64,000 nt of DNA from Triticum aestivum (GCF_018294505.1 NC_057807.1:169122685-169186684); one strand, 5' to 3'. Positions 12,987 through 24,497 are shown, numbered from the stretch's first letter. Notes: generated by a model from the letters alone, not told the origin. Program-made: numbers and translations.

Positions 12987-14492
12987 TGATACGTCCATTT
13001 TGCATCATGCTTTTATATCAATATTTATTGCATTATGGGCTGTTATTACACATTATATCTCAATACTTATGGCTATTCTCTCTTATTTTACAAGGTTTAC
13101 GATGAAGAGGGGGAATGCCGGCAGCTGGAATTCTGGCTGCAAAAGGAGCAAATATTGGAAACCTATTCTGCACAGCTCAGAAAATCCTGAAACTCCACGA
13201 AAGTCATTTTTGGAATTAATAAGAATTATTGAGCGGAAGAAAAACCAGAGGGGGCCCACACCCTGGCCAGGAGGGTGGGGGCGCGCCCACCCCTACTGGG
13301 CGCCCCCTGTCTCCTGGGCCCCCTGGTGGCCCTCCGGTGCCCATCTTCTGCTATATGAAGGCTTTTACCCTGGAAAAAAAAATCAGAGGCAAGCTTACGG
13401 GACGAAACTCCGCCGCCACGAGGCGGAACCTTGGCGGAACCAATCTAGAGCTCCGGCAGAGCTGTTCTGCCGGGGAAAATTCCCTCCGGGAGGGGGAAAT
13501 CATCACCAATGATCATCTCATCGGGAGGGGTCAATCTCCATCAACATCTTCACCAGCACCATCTCCTCTCAAAACCCTAGTTCATCTCTTATATCCAATC
13601 TTGTATCAAAACCACAAATTGGTACCTGTGGGTTGCTAGTAGTGTTGATTACTCCTTGTAGTTGATGCTAATTGGTTTACTTGGTGGAAGATCATATGTT
13701 CAGATCCTTAATGCATATTATTACTCCTCTGATTATGAACATGAATATGCTTTAGTAGTTACGTTTGTTCCCGAGGACATGGGTGAAGTCTTGCTATTAG
13801 TAGTCATGTGAATTTGGTATTCATTCGTTATTTTGATGAGATGTATGTTGTCTTTCCTCTAGTGGTGTTATGTGAACATCGACTACATGACACTTCACCA
13901 TTATTTGGGCCTAGAGGAAGGCATTGGGAAGTAATAAGTAGATGATGGGTTGCTAGAGTGACAGAAGCTTAAACCCTAGTTTATGCGTTGCTTCGTAAGG
14001 GGCTGATTTGGATCCATATATTTAATGTTGTGGTTAGGTTTACCTTAATACTTCTTTTGTAGTTGCGGATGCTTGCAATAGGGTTAATCATAAGTGGGAT
14101 GCTTGTCCAAGTAAGGGCAGTACCCAAGCACCGGTCCACCCACATATCAAATTATCAAAGTACCGAACGCGAATCATATGAGCGTGATGAAAACTAGATT
14201 GACGATAATTCCCATGTGTCCTCCGGAGCTCTTTTCTCATTATAAGAAATTGTCCAGGCTTGTCCTTTGCTACAAAAAGGATTGGGCCACCTTGCTGCAC
14301 TTTATTTACTTTCATTGCTTATTACTCATCACAATTTATCTTACCACAAAACTATCTGTTACCTACAATTTCAGTGCTTGCAGAGAAAACCTTACTAAAA
14401 ACCGCTTGTCATTTTCTTCTGCTCTTTGTTGGGTTCGACACTCTTACTTATCGAAAGGACTGCGATAGATCCCCTATACTTGTGGGTCATCA
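12987..14492 (+). repeat. 3' LTR of the Athila-type element (1506 bp)
   Basis: It starts TGATACGTCC and ends GGGTCATCA, so the tips are TGAT...ATCA. Length and ends fit Sabrina/WHAM-type LTRs. Another LTR of the same general type lies inverted at 60188-61685. The open frame 13000-13512 falls in the GC-rich part of the LTR and shows no domain. Confidence 0.85.
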
Positions 14493-15320
14493 GCGAGACG
14501 ACAGCGATGTACTCCTCAGTTGTAGTCACGCCGAATCTTTCGAGTTCATCAAGTATCTCCTTTGGGCGATAGAGCAGACTGATTCGCCCGAGGTGAAAGT
14601 CAGGCAGAGGTGGTGGGCGTACAGATCGAAGGTCGAGCATCTAGAGGATGACGAATCGATCAAGTACGGTGTGCCATTCATGAGGGTGCAGTACCAGGGG
14701 AGCCACCAGAGTATTCATTCTCCCACCACAAGAGTAGGAAGTCGGATGGCGCGACGTCGCTTCCCCGCCGTTCTCCACGGTTCCCTTGCCGCTCACCTCG
14801 TCTCAATGGTGGCGGTAGGATTTAAGGTAAGCTTCAAACTAGACCTAATCTTCCATCTGCTCATGCTTACAATCAGTGTGATGGCTAATAAAAATCATAC
14901 GGGTAAGTACTGGGTAGTACTCCGAGACTACGCCAATCACCCTAAAAGAGCTCTGGAACTAAAACAAAGTTGTGAGAATGTTTACAAATAAAGAAAAAAG
15001 TACTCACTAGAAAAGTGTCAATATAAGATTTTTGATTAGAGGATTTGCTGCAACACTGAAACAAGTAAAGTGCATGTCAAACACTAAAAAATTAAGATGT
15101 TATGTAGGGCAAGAACTTGAGGAACCATCTGAGCATCTGTGCTTTTTCCAGACCATGTTTATGTTAGACATTGTCACCTCACACTCTGCATATATGCTGG
15201 TTCCATCCAAACATTTGTGCATTTCCACTAAAATGTAGCTGGATAACCCTGTTTGCAGAGATAATGAAAAAGCGTGATTACATTATAGTGACACTAGTTG
15301 ATGAAATATACACTAATAAA
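14493..15320 (+). other. Flank of the Athila insertion with a possible exon remnant
   Basis: The plus strand stays open from the LTR end to 14991. The part outside the LTR (14493 to about 14830) is rich in acidic and aromatic residues, for example KYLLWAIEQTDSPEVKVRQ. The minus strand is also open to 14640. I do not recognise either. A potential splice donor GGTAAGCTT at about 14825 would end an exon in the plus reading. Beyond 14992 I see no coding signal. Confidence 0.25.
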
Positions 15321-15417
15321 TACTCCCTCCATCCCAAAATAAATGTCTCGGCTTTGTACTAACTTTAGTATAAAGTTTTACTAAACTTGAGACACTTATT
15401 TTGGGACGGAGGGAGTA
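15321..15417. mobile_element. Stowaway (Tc1/mariner) MITE
   Basis: The terminal inverted repeat CTCCCTCCATCCCAAAATAA at 15323 mirrors TTATTTTGGGACGGAGGGAG at 15415, with TA target duplications at 15321-15322 and 15416-15417. The whole 93-bp body folds back on itself. It has no coding capacity. Confidence 0.93.
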
Positions 15418-16490
15418 GAAGAAACTTCATTTTTAATAGGAAAATATTGCGATACAATACCTTTATTAAAAATACAATAGTACCACAGTATGCCATGCTA
15501 CGAGGGGGAGATGGGCCTTGCGATGCCTCATACGGTAGGCCTGATGCTGGAATCGACCCACTTCTTCCTGATACACCTTCTGCAAGTGATGAACATCAGT
15601 GTACATCAGTAGTACAAGGAGGAGCCTTGAGCCATTCCAATCTCTATTTTTGACCAACTTCCCGTTTAGACCGAGATGATGTCAGATAACGGTTCTCTAT
15701 GGTTTGGTTTCTTTAATGAAATCGGAGGGAACCCCCCCCTCTTTTTATAAAAAAAATATATCAGTGGCACTGGCGGTGCCAAAACATTGCCTCAAATTAA
15801 TAGTGCCATTAGATAAACATGCAAAATAATAACATTACTGCTTTATCATGGCAGTGCCAAAAACAGTAGCACAAGAGTAGAGTCAATATGTAGGATCGTT
15901 CTGGCAAACGGTAGTACCAAAAGGAACATACCTCGTCATGGAAACCATATCTGCAGTCAACGCCATCGTAGAAGGGATGACATCAGTCACCAACATGGAC
16001 GATTCAATTCATGTGACCTTTTTGTGCAGTTCACCTAAAATGAAGCAATGTTTGCATCATGCAGTTAGCAAGTACTTGATCCCATGAGCTAGTAACTTCA
16101 TCTTCATTAGTTGCAATAAAATTGAGCAGCACCAAGGTTGGTCATGAAGCTCGTGGAATGTACAAATGTAATTTGGATATCCTTTTGTGTAGTTCAACTA
16201 AGATCAGACGTCCATGTTCGTGACACAAATATGTGGAAAGTGCCATTATGGTGACGGTGACAGCTAATTAACTGTTGGAGGAGATTACCCGCAGAGTTCT
16301 AGGAGGTGAAATGTATATCTCTATTTGCACAAAAATGTGGAAATGAGGGTAACTAACAAGTGATGGAAAATACATCAAATGGAAAAAAACATGTTCCTTA
16401 TCTGAATGGCAATCATACAAGGACAGTAACAATTTATAAAGTTGCAACATTGCTAGATATTAGTGTGGGCACTAAGATTAACTATGACAA
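15418..16490. other. Non-coding stretch with a possible LINE 3' tail
   Basis: I see no gene. Around 15690-15755, TTTCTTTAATGAAATCGGAG is followed by a short CT-rich stretch and an A-rich run, which resembles the 3' end of a grass LINE. No RT coding can be read upstream, so at most a very short 5'-truncated copy is present. The remainder to 16490 has no recognisable feature. Confidence 0.3.
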
Positions 16491-16504
16491 CCGTTAAATA
16501 CGAC

Positions 16505-16770
16505 GTAACGGATTTGCTTACGCGAGAGGTAGATCATGCCTCTCGCAAAAGAAAAAAACGCGTTCATTTTCCTACCACGAGAGGCACGAATTTACTTGGA
16601 GGCACGGATTTGCTTCCGCAAGAGGCATGATCGTGCCTCTCAAAAAAGGAAAACATATTTTTTTTTTATTTTTTCCTTCCGCAAGAGGCACATATTTACT
16701 TATCGTGGAGACACAGATTTGCTTTCACAAGAGTCTCAGAAAAGGAAAAATATGTTCCCGGTTCGTTTTT
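16505..16770. repeat. Degenerate tandem array of GAGAGGCA-type units
   Basis: The unit is roughly: purine-rich GCGAGAGGCA or its complement TGCCTCTC, an A-rich stretch with AAAAGGAAAA, then ATTTGCTT or ATTTACTT. Four to five imperfect units follow each other, some in opposite orientation (CAAGAGGCATGATCGTGCCTCT is a palindromic pair at about 16619). Open frames here are chance. It is probably a decayed transposon end or minisatellite. Confidence 0.55.
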
Positions 16771-17020
16771 TTGTGAGAAACCTATCAACATGGGATCTAG
16801 TTCTGAAGATTTCAATGCGAGTAATTCAATGGTGAAAATGATTCATGATTTGGACTCACAGTTTGAGAGATACACATTTTGAATAAACGAATCTACGAAT
16901 CTCTAGATTGCGATAAATGCCGCACATGCAGCATGACACTTGTCACAACCTGAGAAGATGAGAGTGACATTTGAAAATAGTACTCTAACCTAAGAGGATG
17001 AGAATGACACTTGAAAATAG

Positions 17021-17169
17021 TATTCCCTCTGTTTCAAAATAAGTGTCTCAATTCCAAAAAAGTGTCAAGCTTAGTAGTATCATTTTTGTACTAGAGTTAG
17101 TTTAAAATGAGACACTTATTTTAGGAAGTAGTGATATAAATGCTCTTATATTATTTTACGGAGGGAGTA
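17021..17169. mobile_element. Degenerate Stowaway MITE, first of the cluster
   Basis: It begins TATTCCCTCTGTTTC and has an internal complementary pair, AATAAGTGTCTCA and TGAGACACTTATT. It can be closed at ACGGAGGGAGTA (17158-17169). The ends are worn and the exact right border is uncertain. Confidence 0.6.
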
Positions 17170-17177
17170 CAATTTTG

Positions 17178-17284
17178 TACTCCCTCCGTTCGGAATTACT
17201 TGTCGCAAAAATGGATGTATCTAGACGTATTTTAGTTCTAGATACATCCATTTTTGAGACAAGTAATTCCGAACGGAGGGAGTA
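17178..17284. mobile_element. Near-perfect Stowaway MITE
   Basis: The body at 17180-17282 has long inverted repeats starting CTCCCTCCGTTCGGAATTAC, mirrored by GTAATTCCGAACGGAGGGAG. TA duplications lie at 17178-17179 and 17283-17284. It is inserted into an older MITE: the flanks TTTTGTA and CTAGAGTTAG rejoin to a sequence also seen at about 17082-17100. Confidence 0.92.
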
Positions 17285-17296
17285 CTAGAGTTAGTA

Positions 17297-17572
17297 TAAG
17301 GCTGGTCATAGTGGGGAGTAACTTAGACTAGTAACATGCATATGTTACTAGTCTATATTACTACCTCTATAGTGCATAGTATTATATAGTAGTATCATAG
17401 GTGGTCTCATTTATTGCCATGCATGACACATAGTAGCATCATATTTATTATGTTACGATATCTACCTATGTTACTATAACCATCTCTCTTCTTTAATTAC
17501 CTGCCACATAAGCATGTTTACAAGTCCCAAATACATGTTACTACTTATGTTACCCCACTATGACCAGCCTAA
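17297..17572. mobile_element. Tourist-like (PIF/Harbinger) MITE
   Basis: The body at 17300-17569 begins GGCTGGTCATAGTGGGG and ends CCCCACTATGACCAGCC. TAA target duplications lie at 17297-17299 and 17570-17572. Length is 270 bp with no coding capacity. A relative lies at 28330-28602 on the other side of the GGP gene. The right flank carries on a Stowaway half (GAGACACTTATTTTGGGACG, to about 17600). Confidence 0.9.
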
Positions 17573-17607
17573 AACTGAGACACTTATTTTGGGACGGAGG
17601 AAATACT

Positions 17608-19808
17608 ATTTAATTTTTGGGGATTTGCTAGGATGCTCTTACCAAAGCACATGCTCTCCATATTTAAACCTATAAGGTTCCGAGAAGATTCGTTCCCATG
17701 GTTGTCCCTCGATCGCATGCATTCTTGCCCGTTGGATGTTGGTCAATTCGCTCTTCTACTTCGTTTCAGCTGCTGGATATTCGCTGCTCGTTTTCACCAC
17801 GTGGTAAGCTCGCATTGATCAATGATGGGTGGGCTCTCGCAGTGTGCTGGTTGGCTAGGTCAACCATTTCGAGGTGCGTGTGCGCCCTCTCCCTGCACGC
17901 CGCATGCGCGTCGCGCCGTTTGTGGGAGAGCGTGCGGCAGCCGTGGATGGTTTCGTTTGTTGCCTGCGTGACTGTTTCTTTCACTGCAGGTGGGCTCTGT
18001 TTTGGTCTGGTCCCATTTGTCTGTCATTCGTGCTGTTGCGTTGCGTCTCATCTGCATCTAGAGAGAGAGAGGCTAGGCTGACCGATGCATGTGCGTGTGG
18101 GGCCTGGCTGACCGATGCATCATGCGCGAGTCGTGCGTGCCTCACCTTCGTCTGCGGTTGGAGAGAGGAGGTGGACCGGCAAAATATCTCACGAGCCTTG
18201 GTCGCCTCCAGTTTCCCTTCCCTGTCTCCAATCTCTCTTGACCTACCGCCGTCGCCTCTTGGTTATTGATGTTGCCGCTCCGATGAAGATCACCGTGCCG
18301 CTGTTGCTTAGATCCCTGGAGAGAAGGGGAACAGTAGCTGCGCCAGGCGGCATGCCTCGTCCGAGCCGCGTGGTGGCCGACACATCGGCGGTTTCATAGC
18401 CGGTCCTGGGCGGTGCCTCGTCAGCGTCGTGGATGGCTTGGGCAGCGCCTTGGCATCCAAGAGGGGCGAAGTGAGCTGACCAGCATGCGTGGGGTGCAAA
18501 GGCCACGAGCAGGAAGGAGATGCGTTGGAGGTGATGGAGGAGGAAGTTGGAGGCGGCATCAGCGTCCATGGCGACGCCGCTACGGGACCCCCTGCCTACC
18601 TCGGCATGCCTAGTCCGTGCCACATGGTGGCCGAGATGCGGCCGCCCATGCTCTGTCGGTGCCGTCTCATCCTCTTCATCAAGAGGAGGCATCTCTGTCG
18701 GACCACGCCTCCCCATCTACTGCACTCTAATGGTGGATGAGGTATAGCACTGTGTTGGCCGTCCTCTGCTGCTCTGGTCCCTCCCCTCTGCTCCTGCCGA
18801 GATCGTTTGTTCGTCCAGGCATAAAGACACCTCAGTTTTCTTGTCTTTTTCCCTTTTTCTGTTCTTGCATCTGTTTCTTCTTCTTGGACCTCTCTGTATG
18901 CTGCTTTAATCTTGTTCGTGTATATGTAGTTACTGATAAAGTACTCATCAGGCTTAGATTAAATTTTATGTAATTGCAGGCCGAGGTGAGCATCATGACG
19001 ATGAGCAGGCCTGTGGCTGATACAGAGAGCTCCTCGAACGGGAAGTAGCAGTGCTAGAGGAACTCGAAGATGAGCAGGTCAATTTTGGCATGTCTAGTTA
19101 GTTCATGTAACCTTTGCGTCTTTACATGTCTTTGACTTACTGACATTTTATTTTTTCTGCGTTGCGATTAGGTTTCGAAGTCATGCCTTCGCCTTACTGT
19201 TGTGCTGATACTGGATGCCACATTGAGGAATATTGGGATCACAACTTAACTTAAATTAGCAATATAGTGTCAATGGGCGTCATCTGAACCTAATGAGATG
19301 TTGTTTACTGAAGAACAACCCCTTGCTACTTGCACAGTACGTGAAAAAACACCCTAAATAGATTGAAGAAATCATACTTGATTGTGGTTGCATTTAGTTG
19401 ATACTTACGTGTATTTCCCATCAGTGGACCAAGTGGGTACTGGGTAATCTTCTATATTTCAAGTCCAAGCTTTCTATGCATTTTTCTATCTTTTTTTTTG
19501 CATGTCTTAGTGATCATCTACATGGCTGAATTATGCCATTGTTGATGGTGCACATGTCTATTGCATGGTAGACCCAGTATTGGCCCTCCTTTCAAGCTCA
19601 TGTGTTCACTCTAGAGAAAAATCTGGAAAATACATCTAAACTATCTTTTAATCTGCCTATAGTGTAATGCTACTATTATATATATATGGATACATCATAT
19701 CGATATGTCAAGAGACCTAAAGCCTTAAGAGTTAAAGTGACAAACTGGGGACTGATGTCATAATTGCATATGGGCTTTGTTCAATTATTTTCTTGCCTAG
19801 AACAATGA
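17608..19808 (+). other. GC-rich low-complexity stretch, no gene recognised
   Basis: The block 17690-18760 is GC-rich and open on several frames of both strands at once, which is typical of compositional bias. None shows a known domain. A possible 3' splice site (TTGCAG, about 18975-18980) precedes GCCGAGGTGAGC, but frames there soon stop. It may be the relic of a host gene or a captured leader. The part 19080-19808 is AT-rich without features. Confidence 0.3.
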
Positions 19809-20633
19809 CTAGCAAAAGAGCCCGTGCGTTGCAACGGGAGAAAAAAATAACACACACTCTTAACCCAATAACCATAATATGTTCATGCCCTTTATTTTAG
19901 CGAGGCATCATTTTTGCGTTGCCGCTTATCCTCCTTCTCACCTTTAGTGGCCTCGGTGTTCACACAAACCAAAGTGTGTTTGAATGTTGTTTTTCCCCTG
20001 CCAGTTTGTTCAGAGGTGCTCATGTGTGGTTATCGATGTTTTCTTTCGTCTCTTTATGATTTAGTGTTGTTTATTTGCAATCCAGATCGTCGCGGTACGA
20101 AAGAAAAACGGACGTGCCCTATAGGTTACAAGTTTGCTTTCAAAATAATATTTTAAAATATTTAATAGGTAAAAATAACGTCATATTCAAATTCTACATA
20201 TTTTTCTATTCAAATTTCATATATAACATGTTAAAATCAGAGTTACGGTTTAATAGATATGGATAATTAAGTAAAATATTTGTTTGACTTAAATATTTTC
20301 CAAAATAATATTTAAAAAATATTTAAGAAACAAAATAACATCATATTCAGATTCTACACATTTTTCTAATCAATTTTCATATATAACATGTTAAAATCGG
20401 AGTTACGGTTTAAAAGATATGGATACTTTAGAAAAAAACATGTGTTTGACTTATATATGATCGGCGGGTGAATTATCTAATACGTCAGGGGGGTTTCCGT
20501 AAAAATGTAAAATAACGGTTCGGTTATGACTTAAATGTGTACTGCGGGTTAATTCATAGAAAACGCAGGGGGTTTTCTGCAAAAGTGCATGACGGACGGC
20601 CGAAACCCAATTTGCTTTATTATTAGGTAGAGA
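19809..20633 (-). mobile_element. Non-autonomous Helitron 1
   Basis: Read on the minus strand it starts TCTCTACCTAATAATAAAG after an A and ends CTAG before a T, the A/T insertion site expected of Helitrons. A hairpin CCCGTTGCAACGCACGGG (plus coordinates 19821-19838) lies 8 bases before CTAG. It is about 825 bp long with no Rep/helicase coding. It shares ends and interior with the element at 29118-30185. There is no target duplication, as expected. Confidence 0.82.
20142..20452. repeat. Tandem duplication (about 159-bp period) inside Helitron 1
   Basis: Copy one (20142-20290) and copy two (20301-20452) both run from CAAAATAATATTT, through CATATATAACATGTTAAAAT, to GTTTGACTT. Helitron 2 has a single equivalent (about 29815-29915), so the duplication is specific to Helitron 1. 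Confidence 0.85.
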
Positions 20634-23600
20634 TGTTTGCAGATGGAATTTGTTCAGTCATAAGAGCTTATCGGTTTAGCAGGCATAATTTTGTTTCTTC
20701 AGTGTACTATGTCTGAGGAAAACATTTATTTTGTTTCCTGTTTAGGTGAATTCATGGCCAAGATGGACGGATTTCTATTGTGTGGGCTGGAGGTTCTTGA
20801 TGTAGGGCACGAACACCAACTAAGCTTCCATTCTGGTAAAATGTATGACATTCTTGATGAGCATGCATGTCTATGGTTTTGTGGACACTGATTTAGTTCC
20901 ATGCCAGTTTATTTCCAGTGGTTGGTCTGCTTCTTTATAGGGATTTTTACTACTAAAATAAATTAGAAACTGAATGTATACTGCTTTCACCTTCAGTTTG
21001 AACATGACATCGTCTTATTTGTGACATAGGTGGAAATTAGCAAGCACACTACAGTTGGTGCATGGATGACCAAGTTTACTTATTACTTTATGAAGATGAT
21101 GATTCCTAAATGGAATTAGGAGCTAGGTCTAGCATGTTGATTGTGCTTCAAGGTACAGTTGTTCGCACCTTATAAAATTAATGCTTTTTATTGGTGGTGC
21201 ATCTTAGGAACGAAAGCTTGATTCATAGATAGCTTCTCTTTGGCCGTGTGATGATTTGAAGATTTTTGCTCTATGTTGTTGTTTCCCTTGATTAGATTTA
21301 GAAGATGATTGGAGCAGTTAGTCCAATTAGTATTTTGTTCATATGCTTTGAATAAAATTGTGTTCAGAGATCATGTTGTATGCACTTAGGGTGCATCCAA
21401 TCATTTTTGCAGGTTGAAAGATGAGAAGAAGTACTATCTTGCCTACCCGAAATTAACATGAGCTTAGTCTGAATGTCGAAGAAATACTGGAATGTAGGAT
21501 GGAGAGGTTAGCATGCTTACTCCAAGTAATAATTTCAGAACTACTGTGTTTTAGTAATGTATTTAGCTAAACCTTTCATTCGGCACATCCATAACTCAAC
21601 CAGTTTATGCATGATGATTTAGGGCATATTTGTTTCCAAAGCAAACAAACTACTGGTCTTCGTTAGGTAAGGATAGGTGTTTGGTACCAAAACAAAAATT
21701 AACTTTGTCAGGCTAATGAGCATGCATGGCTAGAGAATCTTGGCACACTGGGAAAACAATGTAATGCTACAGCATGTCAACATCATGTTCTGAACCATTT
21801 TTAGTGGCTGAGAGAAGAAACAATTATCTAGGCTCATAAGAAAGAGCTTTTATTTCAGGCCATTGTTTCGATGAGCTGATGAACACACCACCTGGGTGTC
21901 TAATTTTATATGAGCCAGGGAAAGCAATTTTATACCTAACAGCTCTCCCCTGATTTGGGTCTTTGCTGGCCGTTCGATCTTGCTCATTTCAGTCAACTAT
22001 GCCAGTTTGGTCGTCCGATCCTTGCATTGCGTTATCAACTTGCCTATTTTATTCTCCTCACTTTGTCATGGATTAACAACATATTACTAATTTTGTGTAT
22101 TGAACTAACCAATTTAACAATCAAAATTGCTGGCCTTGCATCAACTGTTGTTGTTCTGCTAGCCATAGGCTGCCCCTTGGGATCATAATTCTAAGCTTGG
22201 ACCATGTGCCCACCTTAACCAATGCAACTTGATGACTCTGTGTGGTTGCTAGGGGCACAGGTTGTGCTGATAAAAGTCCATGAACTTTTTGATAAGCATC
22301 ATTATTTTCAATTTGATCTATTGTTTTCTAGCTTTTTTGTGTATCAACTTCCATGTATGGTACTGTTTGTCAAGCATTACTATTGTTCTCACTTAGATTT
22401 TCTTCTTCTTTTTTGCTACTTTAAATTTAGATGCTCAAGAAATTTGGTAAGCGTCATAGTGGTTTGGGCCTTGGTGCTACATGAGACACAAGCACCTTCA
22501 AAGTACATGCGTGTATTTATGGATATTAGTGCTTTTGCTCATTCTAATTTTTTTACTTAAGGTGGTTACACTTTCTTACATTTTTTTATGAAAGAGAGTG
22601 AATTCAGTCATGAACATGCATTGATATATTTATTGTTAGTTTATCTTCGTGTTATCGGTATGCTTTGGATGGCTGCAACCTGAACTAATTATATCACTAT
22701 TCCCATCTTACTTAGTGGCATTGCTATGCTTCACAGTATACAATGTTTTGCATGCCAGTACAATTCGTAAGTGGTTTTTCGTATTTAGGTGTTATTAATA
22801 TGGTGAGTGATTGAAGGGGAGGCATGAGGAGAAGAGCAGTCCAAAGGGCGGATGGAGCATGCCACTTGTTGATGTTAGTTTCCATTTCCGGAAAGAACAA
22901 ATTTTCTATGATTTGAGTGTATGCTGATGTGTGAAAGTCAATCATTTGAATTCCCAACTAGACTATTGTGTGTTCAATATTTTATTGTGCATTGACAAAA
23001 TGTTTCGGTGCCCGTGTGCACAAGTTAATTTTTGAAATAGATGAAAGGACAACACGGCATAAGGGAGTTTGCCCTTTAGGAAGATTCTTGTTTGCTGTTG
23101 TGATTAAAATTAGGAAATTTATATACCTATAGCTGGATAGTTGCTCAAGCTAAAATTTTATGTAGCATGTAACATCTGAACTCTATTTGTGGTAATAATT
23201 TTCCTATTGTCAAAGGCCATGTTTGATCTCCAAATGTGTTTTGGGTTTTAGTTCAGGAAGGTGACACCAATTATGTGTTTGATCTCCAAACATGTTTGAA
23301 CATAATTAAGTCAAGGAATCTTCACGGTAAAGTTGTATGTCATATACCTTGCGCCATTTGGCTTTGTGTTGCTCGAATAAGACAACAAAATATGCATGCT
23401 ACCCTAACTGGTAGCTAAAACCCACTTTTACTAGCAAAGTCAAATATTTTCAAAACACTTTGGGTTTGACATGGTCTTTGCGCTTGCTCAAACATAAAGT
23501 CATTGAAAAATGCAAATATTTTCAACATGCTCATGGTATCAAATCGCACTCTGCGCCATTTTGCTTAGAGATAAACTAAAATGTGTGCGCGCATCATCAT

Positions 23601-24050
23601 AGACAACAATCTTCATTGTTTTTAATTAAAGGAGGTAAATTTTGTTATCATATGTCCTTTCCCACAACTAAACCAACTAAACACATGGAAAAAATAAATC
23701 AACACACACATGGATTCAGCGGGTCTCTGCGCCATATATTTTTACAAAATGAAAACTATTTACATCGACAACATGGTTTTAGTAGGTCTTTGCGGCATTT
23801 GGCGCAACTGGTCAACGTATCTGAAAAAAGAAGAATAGAATCCCCCTCTCGGAGTTGTATCATCTATACCACTCATCACGCATATGCCGATGTATCATTT
23901 ATACCACTCATCACGCATTGCCAGGCCACAATCCGAAGACAGGGAGGAAGCGAAAAACCCACCACCACACGAACGGATCCGCCTCCCCCACCATTGTCGT
24001 TTTTAACGCCACCCACTCCCCCTCCGGCTCCGCTCGCCTCCCAACGCTGA
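20634..24050 (+). other. Upstream intergenic region of the GGP gene
   Basis: This is AT-rich DNA with short open frames that show no domain and no shared codon bias. From about 23900 the composition turns CT- and GC-rich, which fits approach to the GGP leader. I see no clear TATA box. The frame 23583-24050 (155 codons) stops just before the leader ORF and shows no domain. Confidence 0.4.
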
Positions 24051-24191
24051 ACCGAACCCACACACCGCCATCGCCACGCCCTCTGCCTCGCCGGAGAAGA
24101 GAAGAGAAGAGAGGGAGAGGGATTTCGGATCCCTCGCGGCAGTCCCAACTGGAGCTTCACCCTCTCCCCTTTTGGGCCGTTGAAAGTCATC

Positions 24192-24359
24192 ACGGCTAGC
24201 GTTGCAGCCTTCCGGCGCGGCCACGCTGCTGCGCAGGTGGAGCCAACGGCCACCATCGCTTCCTCCAGCCCCGCCTCGCACGGCGGCCGCGGGGCCCTCC
24301 CGTCCGCCGGCGGCAGCCCATCTGACCTCCTCTTCCTCGCGGGCGGCGGTCGCCTCTGA
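24192..24359 (+). CDS. GGP leader upstream ORF with ACG start (55 aa)
   Basis: The leader of the GGP gene has no ATG from 24051 to the main start at 24498. In the frame starting at ACG 24192-24194, 55 codons are open to TGA 24357-24359. The ACG sits in a strong context, A at -3 and G at +4. The peptide begins with ASVAAFRRGHAAA after the initiator and ends SDLLFLAGGGRL. In Arabidopsis and other plants GGP mRNA is known to carry a conserved uORF starting at a non-canonical ACG, through which high ascorbate lowers translation of the main ORF. The spacing here (138 bases from uORF stop to main ATG) leaves room for reinitiation. The frame is open back to 24051 without an ATG, so the ACG is chosen by context and precedent. 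That the peptide acts on ribosomes is inference. Confidence 0.72.
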   Translation, partial: TASVAAFRRGHAAAQVEPTATIASSSPASHGGRGALPSAGGSPSDLLFLAGGGRL

Positions 24360-24497
24360 GCCTCTCGCCCGCCCACTAACCAAATCCCACCCTAACCATC
24401 ATCCGCTGACTGACTGACCGACTGGCTCACTCTCCGAGAGAGAAACAGAGGAGTACAACCAACAGAGTGGGAGACTTTTCTTTGTAAGACGTTGGAG

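Larger units (their letters stand above)
6768..14492 (+). mobile_element. Ty3/gypsy Athila-type element (Sabrina/WHAM-like), 3' part
   Basis: The visible part runs from the middle of the protease through RT, RNase H and integrase, a long poorly coding 3' interior, a polypurine tract AAGCTTGGGGGAG and a 3' LTR ending at 14492. The Tekay element of 1-6767 splits it, so its 5' LTR and gag lie left of the window. Pol sequence, the long post-pol region and the LTR start TGATACGTCC match the Athila lineage common in Triticeae. The 5 bases after the LTR are GCGAG; the partner copy is outside. Confidence 0.85.

Noticed and set aside
18243..18716. 157-codon minus-strand frame
   Set aside because: Several frames on both strands are open in the same GC-rich block, and no domain or splice structure supports any of them.
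23876..24383. Long minus-strand frames (126-166 codons) over the GGP leader
   Set aside because: They are arginine- and glycine-rich shadows of a GC-rich leader, overlapping each other in different frames, with no domain.
24202..24417. Alternative leader ORF starting at TTG
   Set aside because: It overlaps the ACG uORF in another frame and starts from a poor codon. The ACG frame fits known GGP architecture.
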